Positions 24,781 to 33,655 of a stretch of 64,000 bases of DNA are shown here, in pieces. Each line of letters starts with the position of its first letter. Position 1 is the stretch's first letter. This DNA is from Cryobacterium lactosi. Its GTDB lineage: Bacteria; Actinomycetota; Actinomycetes; Actinomycetales; Microbacteriaceae. The translations under genes were made by a program, and so were the position numbers. The stretch spans positions 146,064-210,063 of the forward strand of contig NZ_SOHM01000012.1 in NCBI RefSeq assembly GCF_004403945.1, written 5' to 3'. The notes under the pieces are model-generated. The model was not told the DNA's origin. It ran no database searches and worked only from the letters and a program-made list of their open reading frames with translations.

Positions 24781-25437
24781 ATGAGCCAAGAGTGGAAGCG
24801 CGGGCGTGCTGCGAAGCGCGTGAAACCCGGAAACGGACGGGCGCTGAGACCATTTCGATGGTGGCAACTCCCGGGCCGCGCTCTCTTCCATGCCCAGTTC
24901 TACAACAGAGACGGCCATCTGATGGTCTACTCCGTCGACATCCCCAGCAAACGGCACCCAGGTTATGACGACGGCAAATCGAAAGCGCATCTCTATCTGA
25001 ACGGCAAACACCTTGCCGAGTCCAAGTTACCCACCGCTTTCCCCGTCTGCGACGGCACTATCGAGGTGGCAACGAGTGCGTTCGGCGTCAAACGTTGTCA
25101 CTACGTCAGCGCTGACGGCGAGGATAGGCAACTCTCACCCGATCCGAAATCGGCGGAAGGTCGGCGCTCCCGGCTGGAACGTGTGCATCCCACACTGAGC
25201 CGCTTGTTGGGCTTCCTGTCGGTCCTGTTCCTCGTCATCGGGACGCTGCTTCTGCTCCTGCAGATTGCCGAACCGATTTCCGCGATCCCCCAGTTCGCGG
25301 AATACATCGGGACCTTCGAATCACCTATCCGTTTGCCCTTGTGGCTCAACATCGGGCTCGGATTGGCGGCGCTTGCCGCCAGCACGGATCGGGCACTCCG
25401 CCTTCGCTACAGCTGGCTCGACAGCGCGGGGAACTGA
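24781..25437 (+). CDS. Unrecognised membrane protein with soluble N-terminal domain
   Basis: 218 aa. The first 140 residues are soluble and basic (MSQEWKRGRAAKRVKPGNGR...), with a beta-rich stretch HAQFYNRDGHLMVYSVDI. Two C-terminal TM helices follow (LLGFLSVLFLVIGTLLLLLQI and LPLWLNIGLGLAALAAS). Codon use is normal. It overlaps the convergent GlxA-type gene by 31 bp at the 3' ends. I cannot name a family. Confidence 0.75.
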   Translation: MSQEWKRGRAAKRVKPGNGRALRPFRWWQLPGRALFHAQFYNRDGHLMVYSVDIPSKRHPGYDDGKSKAHLYLNGKHLAESKLPTAFPVCDGTIEVATSAFGVKRCHYVSADGEDRQLSPDPKSAEGRRSRLERVHPTLSRLLGFLSVLFLVIGTLLLLLQIAEPISAIPQFAEYIGTFESPIRLPLWLNIGLGLAALAASTDRALRLRYSWLDSAGN

Positions 25438-26408
25438 CCTGAGCCAACTCCGGCATGACCGCTCCCCCCAGCAAAGGTGGCCCGATACTCGGAGGGGGTC
25501 ACATCCACAATCCTGCGAAAGTGCAGCCGCAGGTTCGATCCGGTTCCCAGGCCGACCTGATCCGCGATCTGGTCGATGGAAAGCCGCGTGCCCTCCAGGA
25601 GTTCTCTGGCGGCGTCGACTCGAGCGCGCAGGATCCACTGCAACGGGGTGTTGCCGGTCTCGTCGGCGAAGCGGCGCAGGAACGTGCGCGGCGACATCCG
25701 CGCGTGCGCCGCGAGACCGTCGATGGTGAGGTGTTGGTCGAGCCGCAGCAGGACCCATTCGCGAGTCCCTGCCAGAGTGTCACCGTGGGGTACGGAGCTG
25801 TTCTTCGGCAGATACTGGGCTTGCCCTCCGCTCCGGTAGGGCGCGGTCACGAGGCTGCGGGCGATCTCGTTCGCCGCGCTTACCCCGAGGTCGCTTCGCA
25901 CGATGTGCAGGCACAGGTCGATGCCGGCGGCGGCACCCGCCGAGGTGAGGATAAGTCCTTCGTCGACGAAGAGCACGTTCGGCTCGACCGTGATTTGAGG
26001 GTGTCGCTCCGCCAGCTGCTTCACCGCGTCCCAGTGCGTCGTCGCACGGAGACCGTCAAGCAGACCGGCATCGGCGAGGGCGAACGCACCGTAACAGATC
26101 GACGCGATCCGCACGCCGCGCGCTGCCGCGCTCCGAAGTGCTTCCTGCACCTCTGCCGGCACTTGTCGACCCGCCGGCGCGTAGCCCGGGACGATGATGG
26201 TATCGGCTCCCGCCAGCGCCTCCAGCCCACGGGAGACGGCGTACCCGAAGCCCCCATGCGCCGGCACAGTTCCGGGCTCGACCCCGCAGACCGAGACTTC
26301 ATAGGGGAACCCCGTCTCCGGATGGAACACCTCCGCCGGGATCCCCACGTCCAGAGGAAGAGCACCATCAAGCACGAGGACCACCACACTATGGGGTCGT
26401 TGCATCAC
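25407..26408 (-). CDS. GlxA-type transcriptional regulator (DJ-1/PfpI domain plus AraC HTH)
   Basis: 333 aa; ATG at 26405 or GTG at 26408. N-terminal DJ-1/PfpI domain (about 1-190) with SICYGAFALADAG near 106, where the cysteine sits at the nucleophile elbow. A C-terminal AraC domain (about 225-320) has two HTH units (LTIDGLAAHARMSPRTFLRRF and LSIDQIADQVGLGTGSNLRLHF). These regulators respond to small metabolites and often control a neighbouring enzyme. It is divergent from the quinone reductase-type gene at 26556, the likely target. Confidence 0.93.
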   Translation of the reverse strand: MMQRPHSVVVLVLDGALPLDVGIPAEVFHPETGFPYEVSVCGVEPGTVPAHGGFGYAVSRGLEALAGADTIIVPGYAPAGRQVPAEVQEALRSAAARGVRIASICYGAFALADAGLLDGLRATTHWDAVKQLAERHPQITVEPNVLFVDEGLILTSAGAAAGIDLCLHIVRSDLGVSAANEIARSLVTAPYRSGGQAQYLPKNSSVPHGDTLAGTREWVLLRLDQHLTIDGLAAHARMSPRTFLRRFADETGNTPLQWILRARVDAARELLEGTRLSIDQIADQVGLGTGSNLRLHFRRIVDVTPSEYRATFAGGSGHAGVGSGQFPALSSQL

Positions 26409-26555
26409 ATCACCACCCTATTGTCACTATCCTCACACATAATGGCATTCCCGCCACTGGAGCGCCGGTTCCCAGTACCAGACACTGAAGTGACACCCGT
26501 TCGGGCGCTGCCGCGCCGACACTCCAGATGAGGAATTCAGATCATTGCTGACACC

Positions 26556-27557
26556 ATGAATGCCATTGTCCTTGCCCGATTCGGTGCTGCCGACGTTTTT
26601 GAGCTGCGCGCCGTCCCCGTACCGAAGGTCGAACCCCGCCAGGTGCGAGTGCGCGTCCATGCGACCGCCGTCAACCCGCTCGACATTCAGATCCGCCGCG
26701 GAGACTACGCAGATTACGTCCCTCTCCCCGCCATCATCGGACACGACATCTCCGGCGTGATCGAGGAAGTCGGATCCCACGTGACCGAGTTCCGCGCAGG
26801 CGACGAGGTCTACTACACACCCAAGATCTTTGGCGGCAGCGGGTCGTACGCCGAGCAGCACGTCGCCGACGTCGATCTCGTCGGCCGGAAACCGGCGAAT
26901 GTCAGCCACCTCGAGGCGGCAAGCCTGACGCTGGTCGGCGGGACGGTGTGGGAGGCCCTCGTGACACGGGCTCAGCTCACCGTGGGTGAGAGCATCCTCA
27001 TCCACGGCGGCGCAGGCGGTGTCGGCACAATCGCCATCCAGGTCGCGAAGGCGATGGGCGCACGTGTGATCACCACTGCGAAAGCCGGCGACCACGAGTT
27101 CGTGCGCTCGCTCGGAGCCGATGAGGCGATCGACTTCACTTCGGCGGACTACGTCGATGCGGTGGCCGAGATGACGCGAGGCAAGGGAGTCGATGTCGTC
27201 CTCGACACGATTGGCGGCGACACGCTCACACGAAGCCCGCTGACGCTCGCCGACTTCGGACGCGTCGTCAGCATCGTTGACATTGCGCAGCCGCAGAACC
27301 TGATCGAGGCGTGGGGCAAGAATGCCGCTTACCATTTCGTCTTCACTCGGCAGAACAGCGGCAAGCTGGACGCCCTCACCAACCTGGTCGAGCGCGGCCT
27401 CGTGCGACCGATCATCGGCGCAACCCTGCCCCTCGCTCGAATGGGCGAGGCTCATGAGCTCTTGGAGAACAGACGGTCATATGCGCTTCACGGCAAAGTC
27501 GCGATCGACGTGGCGGGCGACACAGTCACCCTGCCCACTCGCGCAACCAAGCTTTGA
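26556..27557 (+). CDS. Zinc-independent NADPH:quinone reductase-like MDR oxidoreductase
   Basis: 333 aa. GroES-like N-terminal half with [12 protein letters not shown] and [14 protein letters not shown], then the nucleotide-binding motif [20 protein letters not shown] near 150 and [10 protein letters not shown]. The catalytic and structural zinc cysteines of alcohol dehydrogenases are absent, pointing to the quinone oxidoreductase (zeta-crystallin) subgroup that reduces quinones or enones with NADPH. No strong ribosome site. Divergent from the GlxA-type regulator, which may induce it on aldehyde or quinone stress. Confidence 0.92.
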   Translation: MNAIVLARFGAADVFELRAVPVPKVEPRQVRVRVHATAVNPLDIQIRRGDYADYVPLPAIIGHDISGVIEEVGSHVTEFRAGDEVYYTPKIFGGSGSYAEQHVADVDLVGRKPANVSHLEAASLTLVGGTVWEALVTRAQLTVGESILIHGGAGGVGTIAIQVAKAMGARVITTAKAGDHEFVRSLGADEAIDFTSADYVDAVAEMTRGKGVDVVLDTIGGDTLTRSPLTLADFGRVVSIVDIAQPQNLIEAWGKNAAYHFVFTRQNSGKLDALTNLVERGLVRPIIGATLPLARMGEAHELLENRRSYALHGKVAIDVAGDTVTLPTRATKL

Positions 27558-27620
27558 GCTGGAAGCCCGGCTCAGCTGCACTCCCATCAACCCGCCCGCG
27601 GCTTCTTGTACCGATAGCCG

Positions 27621-29528
27621 TTACCCGCGACTGCCGAGATGCGCTTCGAAGTGACGCTCGATCGCACGGTGAAGGAGGATCTGATTCTCCGGGTTGTCGA
27701 AGCCGTGGCCCTCGTCGGTGGCGAGAATGTATTCGACGGGGATGCCGCGTTCCCTCAGCGGGGTGATGATGTTGTCTGACTCAGCCTGCACGACCCGGGC
27801 GTCATTGGCTCCCTGTGCGACGAGCAGAGGGGTCGCAATCTGATCGATCATGGCGATGGGCGATCGGGAGCGCATGTCCTCCGCAGCGGCGGGGTCATCG
27901 GGGTCGCCGACGTACCGGAACCAGCTATTGGCCATATAGGGCCTGGTGAACGGCGGGAGCGACCGCATGAAGTTCACGAGGTCGGACACCCCTACGTAGT
28001 CGACTGCCGCAGAAAACCGATCAGGCGAGAGCCCTGCACCGATGAGCGCAGCGTAACCGCCATAGGATCCGCCCATGATGCCGACGCGTTGTGGGTCGAC
28101 ATATCCCTGAGCCACGGCCCAGTCGACGGCGTCAATGAGGTCGGTGTGCATCGCGCGCGCGAACTCGCCGATCGCGGCGGTGGTGTGACGTCGACCGTAG
28201 CCGGTCGAGCCCCGGAAATTAACCTGCAGCACCGCATACCCTCGGTTGGCGAGCAGCTGCACCTGCGGGTTGTATCCCCAGGTGTCGTGCTGCCAAGGAC
28301 CACCGTGCACCAGGAGCACCAGGGGCAGGTTCGTGGGGGCGACTCCGACCGGAAGCGAGAGAAAGCCTCGTAGCGGCAACCCGTCGCGAGCCGAGAATCC
28401 GACCGCTTCCATCGGCGCGAGGTGGGACGGCTCGAGATGCGGATAAGGACGGAACAGGATGTGGGCTTCCCCTGTCGTGTGGTCGTAGAGCCAGGTCGTT
28501 GCGGGGTCGCGGTCATGAATGAATGTTGCGACCCAGCGTCGCTCTGACTGGTCGGAGGACAGAGTGCCCAGCACCCCGTCGGAGAGCTTCGCCAGCGCTG
28601 CAAAAACCTCGGCGAAGCTGTCATCCAGCACTTCGATGCGTGGCCTGTCACCGATGAATCGCGCTGCGATGACCTCGCCCGTGCGGCGGCTTGTGAAGAC
28701 CGTGGGCGGGAGCACGCCGGGTGCCATTGTCCCGAGGATGTCGAGGCTGGAGCCCTCGGCGGCGGCAACGACGGTCTCATCGCCGGTGTCTCGATCGATG
28801 CGGATCAGCCGGAGGTGGTCCGAGTCGCCGTACGCGCCGAGCAGTAGACCCGTCCCGTCCGGGGTGACCAGTTGAGGCTGCACGCCCACGGGGTACTCGG
28901 CGCCGCCCATGCGTCGGAGCAGCTTGCGCGCACCGGTTCCACGATCAATCGCCGAGAATTCCATTGTTCCGTCGTCGGTCATGCGGGTGGAAAACGCCGG
29001 CGACCCGTGCTGGTCGAGCAGTACGTTCTCCGTCGGATCGGTCTGCTCATGGTGGAGGGTAATCTCACCGGTTGCGACTTCGATGAGGAACAGATCGATC
29101 GCAACCGGTCGCTTGTTCATCGCGACGAGCACGGTGCCGGGGTGCGACGGCATCGGCTCGGCGCCGAAGACACGTGACCCCGGGGCCAGAGGAGTGAGGT
29201 CGACTGCAGGTTCGTCTGGTCTGCTGAGGTCGACCCGGTAGAGGTGCCAGTCCTCGTTGCCATCGGTGTCCTGCAGATACAGCAGCCAGCGGGAGTCGTC
29301 ACTCCAGTAGTAGGTAGTAATGCCTCGTCGGTCGTCGTGGGTGACGCACACCGCGTCGGCGTGGTCCGCGTTGACCCCCCTTACCCACACATTGCGTCGT
29401 GCATGGGCAGGTGCGAGGTAGGCGATCTTCGAACCGTCGGGCGAAATCGACGGATTGGAGAACGACGGATCCGCGAAGAACTCCTCAACAGCGATCAGGC
29501 GGGGCGGAGAATCATGATTCAGTTGCAT
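27621..29528 (-). CDS. S9 family serine peptidase (prolyl oligopeptidase/acylaminoacyl peptidase-like)
   Basis: 635 aa. N-terminal beta-propeller-like repeats (SPDGSKIAYLAP, YYWSDDSRWLLYLQD) to about residue 360, then the hydrolase domain: VHGGPWQHDTWGYNPQ oxyanion loop near 405, nucleophile Ser in MGGSYGGYAAL near 487, Asp in GANDARVVQAESD and His in DEGHGF near 609. No signal peptide, so cytoplasmic. Family members cleave short peptides after proline or release acylated N-terminal residues. The next minus-strand gene upstream is the secreted TAP-like hydrolase; together they could degrade imported peptides. Confidence 0.95.
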   Translation of the reverse strand: MQLNHDSPPRLIAVEEFFADPSFSNPSISPDGSKIAYLAPAHARRNVWVRGVNADHADAVCVTHDDRRGITTYYWSDDSRWLLYLQDTDGNEDWHLYRVDLSRPDEPAVDLTPLAPGSRVFGAEPMPSHPGTVLVAMNKRPVAIDLFLIEVATGEITLHHEQTDPTENVLLDQHGSPAFSTRMTDDGTMEFSAIDRGTGARKLLRRMGGAEYPVGVQPQLVTPDGTGLLLGAYGDSDHLRLIRIDRDTGDETVVAAAEGSSLDILGTMAPGVLPPTVFTSRRTGEVIAARFIGDRPRIEVLDDSFAEVFAALAKLSDGVLGTLSSDQSERRWVATFIHDRDPATTWLYDHTTGEAHILFRPYPHLEPSHLAPMEAVGFSARDGLPLRGFLSLPVGVAPTNLPLVLLVHGGPWQHDTWGYNPQVQLLANRGYAVLQVNFRGSTGYGRRHTTAAIGEFARAMHTDLIDAVDWAVAQGYVDPQRVGIMGGSYGGYAALIGAGLSPDRFSAAVDYVGVSDLVNFMRSLPPFTRPYMANSWFRYVGDPDDPAAAEDMRSRSPIAMIDQIATPLLVAQGANDARVVQAESDNIITPLRERGIPVEYILATDEGHGFDNPENQILLHRAIERHFEAHLGSRG

Positions 29529-29582
29529 AGTGGTGCTCCTTCGGAGTGGCTGTGTTGCCGTTTCGGAAAGGCGGGCGGCGGA

Positions 29583-31208
29583 TCACAATGTGCAGGCCAA
29601 CTCACCCTCTGGCAATTCGAGGTCGATGAGATATGCCGCGGCGATTTCGTCGACGCATGGGCTCGCGCCGCCCGAGACGACTGTGTGCCCCTCGCCCTCG
29701 ACTGTCAGCAGGGCACTGCCGAGCGATTCGGCGAGGCGGATGCCGCCCGAATGCGGGGTGGTCGGGTCGCCTGTAGTCGACACGACGAGTGTGGCGGGGA
29801 GCCCGTCGATGTCATGCGCGTATGGGATACCCAGCTCGCCGGTCTTCGGCCAATCTGCGCAGTGGGAGCGGGCGGCCTCCCTCATGTCGGTACCCGGGTC
29901 CATGAACGGCGCCTGCTCGTAGGCATCCGTCCGCAGCGCGGCGAGGTCGTCGGCCGACAGCTCCTCCTCGTCGACGCAGTTGATCGCCAAGAGTGCCTCG
30001 GTGCTGCCGTCGGAGGTATCTCCGTCGACCTCGAAGCCGCTGATGCCGTATGCGAGTGCGAGTAGTTCGTTCCCACGGCCTTGCTGCACCTCTTGCAGGC
30101 CGGTAATGATGCGTGGCCATGCGTCGGGCGAGTACAGGCCGCCCATGACGCCGCTGAGTGCGACCTCGAAATTGACTTCTTCCTCCTCCAGCGCGGGCAC
30201 CGGGTTCTCCCCCAACGGCTGAAGGATGGCCTGGAACGCTGCGGTCCATCCAGCAGGGTCGGTACCCAACGGGCAGGCTTGCTGTACGGCGCAGGAGGCT
30301 GCCATTGCGTCGAATGCCACCTGGAAACCGGTGTAGGACGCGAGAAGTCGATCCTGCAGCTGCAGGGTGGGATCGAATGCCCCGTCGAGAATCATGGCGC
30401 GCACGTTCTCAGGGAACTCTTCGGCATAGACCGAGCCGAGGCGTGAGCCATAGCTCTGCCCCAGGAAGTTGAGCTTCTCCTCGCCGAGCACTTCGCGGAG
30501 CACATCCATGTCCTTCGCCGTGGTGCGACTGCCCATGTTAGCGAGGGCATTCATGCCGCCCGATCCTTCAGCGCACCGCTCGACGAGCGCCTGAGTGTCC
30601 GCTTCGGTTAGCGCCGGCGCGATAGAGCCGAGGCGTTCGAACACCTTGTCGCCTTCGGTTGTGCTGTCTTCCGAGTAGCAGTCGACCGCCGGCTCGGTGG
30701 CGCCGACCCCTCGGGGGTCGAATCCGACCAGGTCGAAGCGTTCGGTGATCGCGCTTTCCCCTAACGTCACCGACACACCCATCGTTGTGAGAAGCCCCGC
30801 TCCCCCTGGACCGCCCGGGTTGTACAGCAGCGATCCCATTGACTCGCCCCGAGCGGCGATCCGGACAACCGCAACCGACGCCGTCTCACCCTCAGGGTCG
30901 GCGTAGTCCATCGGTACCTCGAGCCGCGCGCACTGCGGCTGATTGGGCGCGAGGGGGAAGTACTGCTCATCCAAGGCTGTTACGGCGTAGCTCTCGCAAC
31001 TCTCCCAGACCAGTTCCTGGGTGTGGTACCGGTCGAGCGGCTTGTTCTGGGGATCGTCCGCGGGCACCCCACCTGACGGTGCGCACCCGACGAGCAGGAC
31101 CCCGAGGGCGACCACAGCTGCCGTCACCGTCAACCCCCGCCGTCTTGCTAATGTGCTGTTGCCGTGCCCCGAAACCACTGGCGGGGATATTTGTTCTCGT
31201 TGCCTCAT
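29583..31208 (-). CDS. Secreted alpha/beta-hydrolase lipoprotein, TAP-like (second copy)
   Basis: 541 aa. Lipoprotein signal TAAVVALGVLLVGC with Cys42. Core: NPGGPGGAGL oxyanion loop, GFDPRGVG, nucleophile elbow GQSYGSRLG, and C-terminal TAP-like domain with GEGHTVVS His. Four or more extra cysteines (CAVQQACPLG, CVDEEE, CADWP) may form disulfides outside the cell. Same family as the protein at 8931 but clearly diverged. It lies 71 bp after a MerR gene on the same strand. A promoter TTGACT-17 bp-TGTTAT sits in that gap, so it is probably MerR-linked. Releases short peptides or esters extracellularly by family inference. Confidence 0.92.
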   Translation of the reverse strand: MRQREQISPPVVSGHGNSTLARRRGLTVTAAVVALGVLLVGCAPSGGVPADDPQNKPLDRYHTQELVWESCESYAVTALDEQYFPLAPNQPQCARLEVPMDYADPEGETASVAVVRIAARGESMGSLLYNPGGPGGAGLLTTMGVSVTLGESAITERFDLVGFDPRGVGATEPAVDCYSEDSTTEGDKVFERLGSIAPALTEADTQALVERCAEGSGGMNALANMGSRTTAKDMDVLREVLGEEKLNFLGQSYGSRLGSVYAEEFPENVRAMILDGAFDPTLQLQDRLLASYTGFQVAFDAMAASCAVQQACPLGTDPAGWTAAFQAILQPLGENPVPALEEEEVNFEVALSGVMGGLYSPDAWPRIITGLQEVQQGRGNELLALAYGISGFEVDGDTSDGSTEALLAINCVDEEELSADDLAALRTDAYEQAPFMDPGTDMREAARSHCADWPKTGELGIPYAHDIDGLPATLVVSTTGDPTTPHSGGIRLAESLGSALLTVEGEGHTVVSGGASPCVDEIAAAYLIDLELPEGELACTL

Positions 31209-31279
31209 GTCCAGCAGATAACACTATGTACCAGCCACACAGTCAATCTGGTCGGGCGGTCCGCGTCGCTGCACACTCG

Positions 31280-32017
31280 TCACTGACCGACGTTCAGCCG
31301 TTCCTGCGCGATGGCGCTCGCGCGCCCCAGCACGTCGACCTGTGCCGCGTTGTACAGCTCTTTGAGGGCCTCGGTCACTGCCTCTCGGGTGACTCGTTGA
31401 CCCTTCGAGACATGCTCGACCGGCTCCATCACCCATGGGTAGTCCACGAGGTGCTGGGCGATCTTGGGCGCGAGCGTCTCGGCGACGAGCTGCCTCGTCG
31501 CGTCATCGGCGTCTGCGGGCAGTGTGTCGAATGCTGCACTGGCACCGTCGGGCTCTGGCTCGGACTCAATCATGCGTTTGACGTCTGTCATCGCTGACTC
31601 GTTGTAGAGCCGCGAATAGACGAGCAAGAGCGAACGATCCGGATCGGATAGCCGCGATGCCACGTCCTCGAAGCCCGACGGCACGTCGATGGCGGAGGAT
31701 CCATCGAGGGTGGCCCGGATCTCGGCGCGTGTCCTTTGCAGTCGCTCGATGCTGGCGGTGAGGTCCGCATCGATCGCCAGAAGCGCAGCCGTCGGAGGTC
31801 CCCCTCCGAAGCCCACGGTTTCGATCTGCGCGAGTGGCACGCCCAGGTCCCGCAAGCGCCGGACCTGCAGCAACCGAACGAGATGCCTGGCGCCGTACTG
31901 TTTGTAGCCGTTGGACGTCCGGCCCGGCTCATCGAGAAGACCCGAGCGGTGGTAGTAGCGCACGGTATTCACCGACGTTCCGGCGAGCTCCGCGATCTCT
32001 CGTGTACTCCATGGCAT
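31280..32017 (-). CDS. MerR family transcriptional regulator (paralogue 2 of 3)
   Basis: 245 aa. HTH MPWSTREIAELAGTSVNTVRYYHRSGLL and NGYKQYGARHLVRLLQVRRLRDLGVPL, coiled coil near 85-110, then a C-terminal domain alignable with the copies at 5.5 and 42.8 kb (IERLQRTRAEIRATL; DRSLLLVYSRLYNESAM; LYNAAQVDVL). There is no metal-site cysteine pattern. It is upstream of, and co-oriented with, the second TAP-like hydrolase, its probable target. Confidence 0.93.
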   Translation of the reverse strand: MPWSTREIAELAGTSVNTVRYYHRSGLLDEPGRTSNGYKQYGARHLVRLLQVRRLRDLGVPLAQIETVGFGGGPPTAALLAIDADLTASIERLQRTRAEIRATLDGSSAIDVPSGFEDVASRLSDPDRSLLLVYSRLYNESAMTDVKRMIESEPEPDGASAAFDTLPADADDATRQLVAETLAPKIAQHLVDYPWVMEPVEHVSKGQRVTREAVTEALKELYNAAQVDVLGRASAIAQERLNVGQ

Positions 32018-32162
32018 GGTTCGTCCGTTCTCCCCTGCCGGGTGCCGGCCTGGTAGTCATGACCATCTAAGACCATGTTCATGAGCCCGACTCAGGCAAC
32101 GGGCGTTTGGCGTGCGCAGTGCCACGCCAATCGGTGGGCGAGAGCCTGCAGCGGGTCTGGGG

Positions 32163-32912
32163 TCACACCTGCTCGCTGCCGCCGTCAACAAAGACTTCGG
32201 CCCCGGTCATATAGGTGCTGTCCTCGGAAGCGAGGAACAACGCTACGCCGGCAATCTCATCGGGACGACCGAGCCGACCCATAGGCGAGTCGTCAGCCAT
32301 CGCCTTCAGCATGGCAGCAGCCTCGGTGGGCCCTGGAGCGAGGTCCGTGAGGCCTGGCGTCTCGGTAGATCCCGGGACGAGGGTGTTGACCCGGATACCG
32401 GCGCTAGCAAGCTCGGCGGCCCAGGTGCGACCGAAGGAGCGGATGGCCGCTTTAGACGCGGCGTAAGCGGTGAAGGCTGGGGTGCCATTGCTGGCGGAGG
32501 TGGAGCCGGTCAAGATCACGGACGCACCGTGATTGAGCAACGGCAGTGCCTTCTGGACGGTGAAAACGGTCCCGAAGACGTTACGTGCGAAGGTACTCTC
32601 GAGATGATCACGGGTGAGGTCCGCGAGTGCAGCAAATTCGCCGCCTCCGGCATTGGCGAAGAGCACATCCAATCCGCGCCCGCCCGCTTTCACCGCGGCG
32701 AAGAGGACGTCCAGATCTGTGTCGCTGCTGACGTCTCCCAGCACGCCGGTTGCGCCGTGGCCGATCTGTTGGACTGCTTGGTCGAGCTGGTTCTGTCGCC
32801 GACCGGTCACGTACACGTGTGCCCCTTCGGCTGCGAACCGTTCCGCCGCAGCAAGGCCAATTCCCTGCGTGCCGCCGGTGACCAAGGCCACCTTGTTTTC
32901 GAGTCGTCCCAT
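32163..32912 (-). CDS. Classical SDR oxidoreductase (FabG-like)
   Basis: 249 aa from ATG 32912 with CAGGAG upstream. TGGTQGIGLAAAERFA near 12, NAGGG near 87, SxxA/S in TGSTSASNG and YAASK (catalytic Tyr-x-x-x-Lys) near 152, and the C-terminal EIAGVALFLASEDSTYMTGAEVFVDGG end typical of FabG-type SDRs. An Arg after beta-2 (TGRRQNQ) suggests NADP(H). Two TetR-type dyads lie 110-155 bp upstream, beside a broken TetR gene. Confidence 0.94.
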   Translation of the reverse strand: MGRLENKVALVTGGTQGIGLAAAERFAAEGAHVYVTGRRQNQLDQAVQQIGHGATGVLGDVSSDTDLDVLFAAVKAGGRGLDVLFANAGGGEFAALADLTRDHLESTFARNVFGTVFTVQKALPLLNHGASVILTGSTSASNGTPAFTAYAASKAAIRSFGRTWAAELASAGIRVNTLVPGSTETPGLTDLAPGPTEAAAMLKAMADDSPMGRLGRPDEIAGVALFLASEDSTYMTGAEVFVDGGSEQV

Positions 32913-33019
32913 GATCTGCTCCTGTTCGCTGAAGTCCCACAATCCGCCCGGCACCCTGTAGCGCGTCACGCTCTCAGTGCGATGGGCTTTGTCGACCCGT
33001 TGGCCGAGTGGTACCGTTT

Positions 33020-33067
33020 CTGACTGAATAGTCAATAACTGTAGATCATATTTGACTAGATGGTCAA
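33020..33067. promoter_or_regulatory. Two tandem TetR operators of the 19.7-kb type
   Basis: CTGACTG-AA-TAGTCAA (33020-33035) and TTGACTA-GA-TGGTCAA (33052-33067), centres 32 bp apart. Both match the dyad at 19758-19773. They lie between the SDR and the TetR pseudogene. Confidence 0.7.
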
Positions 33068-33104
33068 CAACTGGGTCGCCATCACCGCCGAAGGAACGCG
33101 CTAA

Positions 33105-33570
33105 CTGCCACGACCACGAAAGTTCGACGAAACGGAGGTAGTTGCCTCGGCGAGCCGGGCGTTTGCCAAGACCGGATGCGCCGATACGTCGGTGGATGAT
33201 CTCGTCGCTGCAACCGGACTCGGCCGGCAGAGCCTGTACAACGCTTTTGGCGGCAAGAAGGAACTCTTCATGCGTGCCCTTCTCAGCGACACCGAGGACG
33301 CAGTTGCCCCAGCTGAAGCGCTGCGCCACGGTGTCGACAGTCCTATCGTTCGGATCCGCGCGCAGCTCCTGAGAGTCGTGGTCACCTACGGCTCGGGTCG
33401 GGGGCAGCCCCCACTGTTAGCCAAGGCTGCGATGGAACTCTCAAGCCAGGACCCGAAAGGTTTCCGCATCGGTTCTCAGGACCTTCAACGATATGCAGAT
33501 CCATTACCGGGCGTGCATCATCGAGGCTCAAGAGGCCGGCGAAGTTGAGGCCGACGCTGCCGCGGTGTGA
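33105..33570 (+). pseudogene. Broken TetR regulator (CTG start, frameshift, truncated)
   Basis: A ribosome site AAGGA is followed at 9 nt by CTG where the homologue has ATG: LPRPRKFDETEVVASASRAFAKTG, then DDLVAATGLGRQSLYNAFGGKKELF. It aligns with the TetR at 19705 through ELS/KAAMELSSQ. Near 33475 the frame shifts; the other frame continues FNDMQIHYRACIIEAQEAGEVEADAAAV and stops at 33570, about 60 residues short. A CTG start could be functional, but the frameshift and truncation make a working regulator unlikely. Confidence 0.8.
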
Positions 33571-33606
33571 AATTGTTGGTTTGCTTCGCACGGCTGCCGC
33601 ACTTCT

Positions 33607-33649
33607 CCGTAGTTCCACGGATGCCTGGGCCGGGGTTCGTTTCTAACCT
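33607..33649 (+). promoter_or_regulatory. Activator box plus leaderless promoter (site B)
   Basis: Dyad CCGTAG-TT-CCACGG (33607-33620) continuing ATGCCTGG, a 23-bp gap, -10 TAACCT (33644-33649), and 6 nt to ATG 33656. Geometry is identical to site A at 11.8 kb. Confidence 0.75.
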
Positions 33650-33655
33650 CGTGAG

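Noticed and set aside
32913..33329. N-terminal extension of the SDR at 32163
   Set aside because: It would cover the operators and the TetR relic; ATG 32912 has a ribosome site and starts the SDR fold normally.
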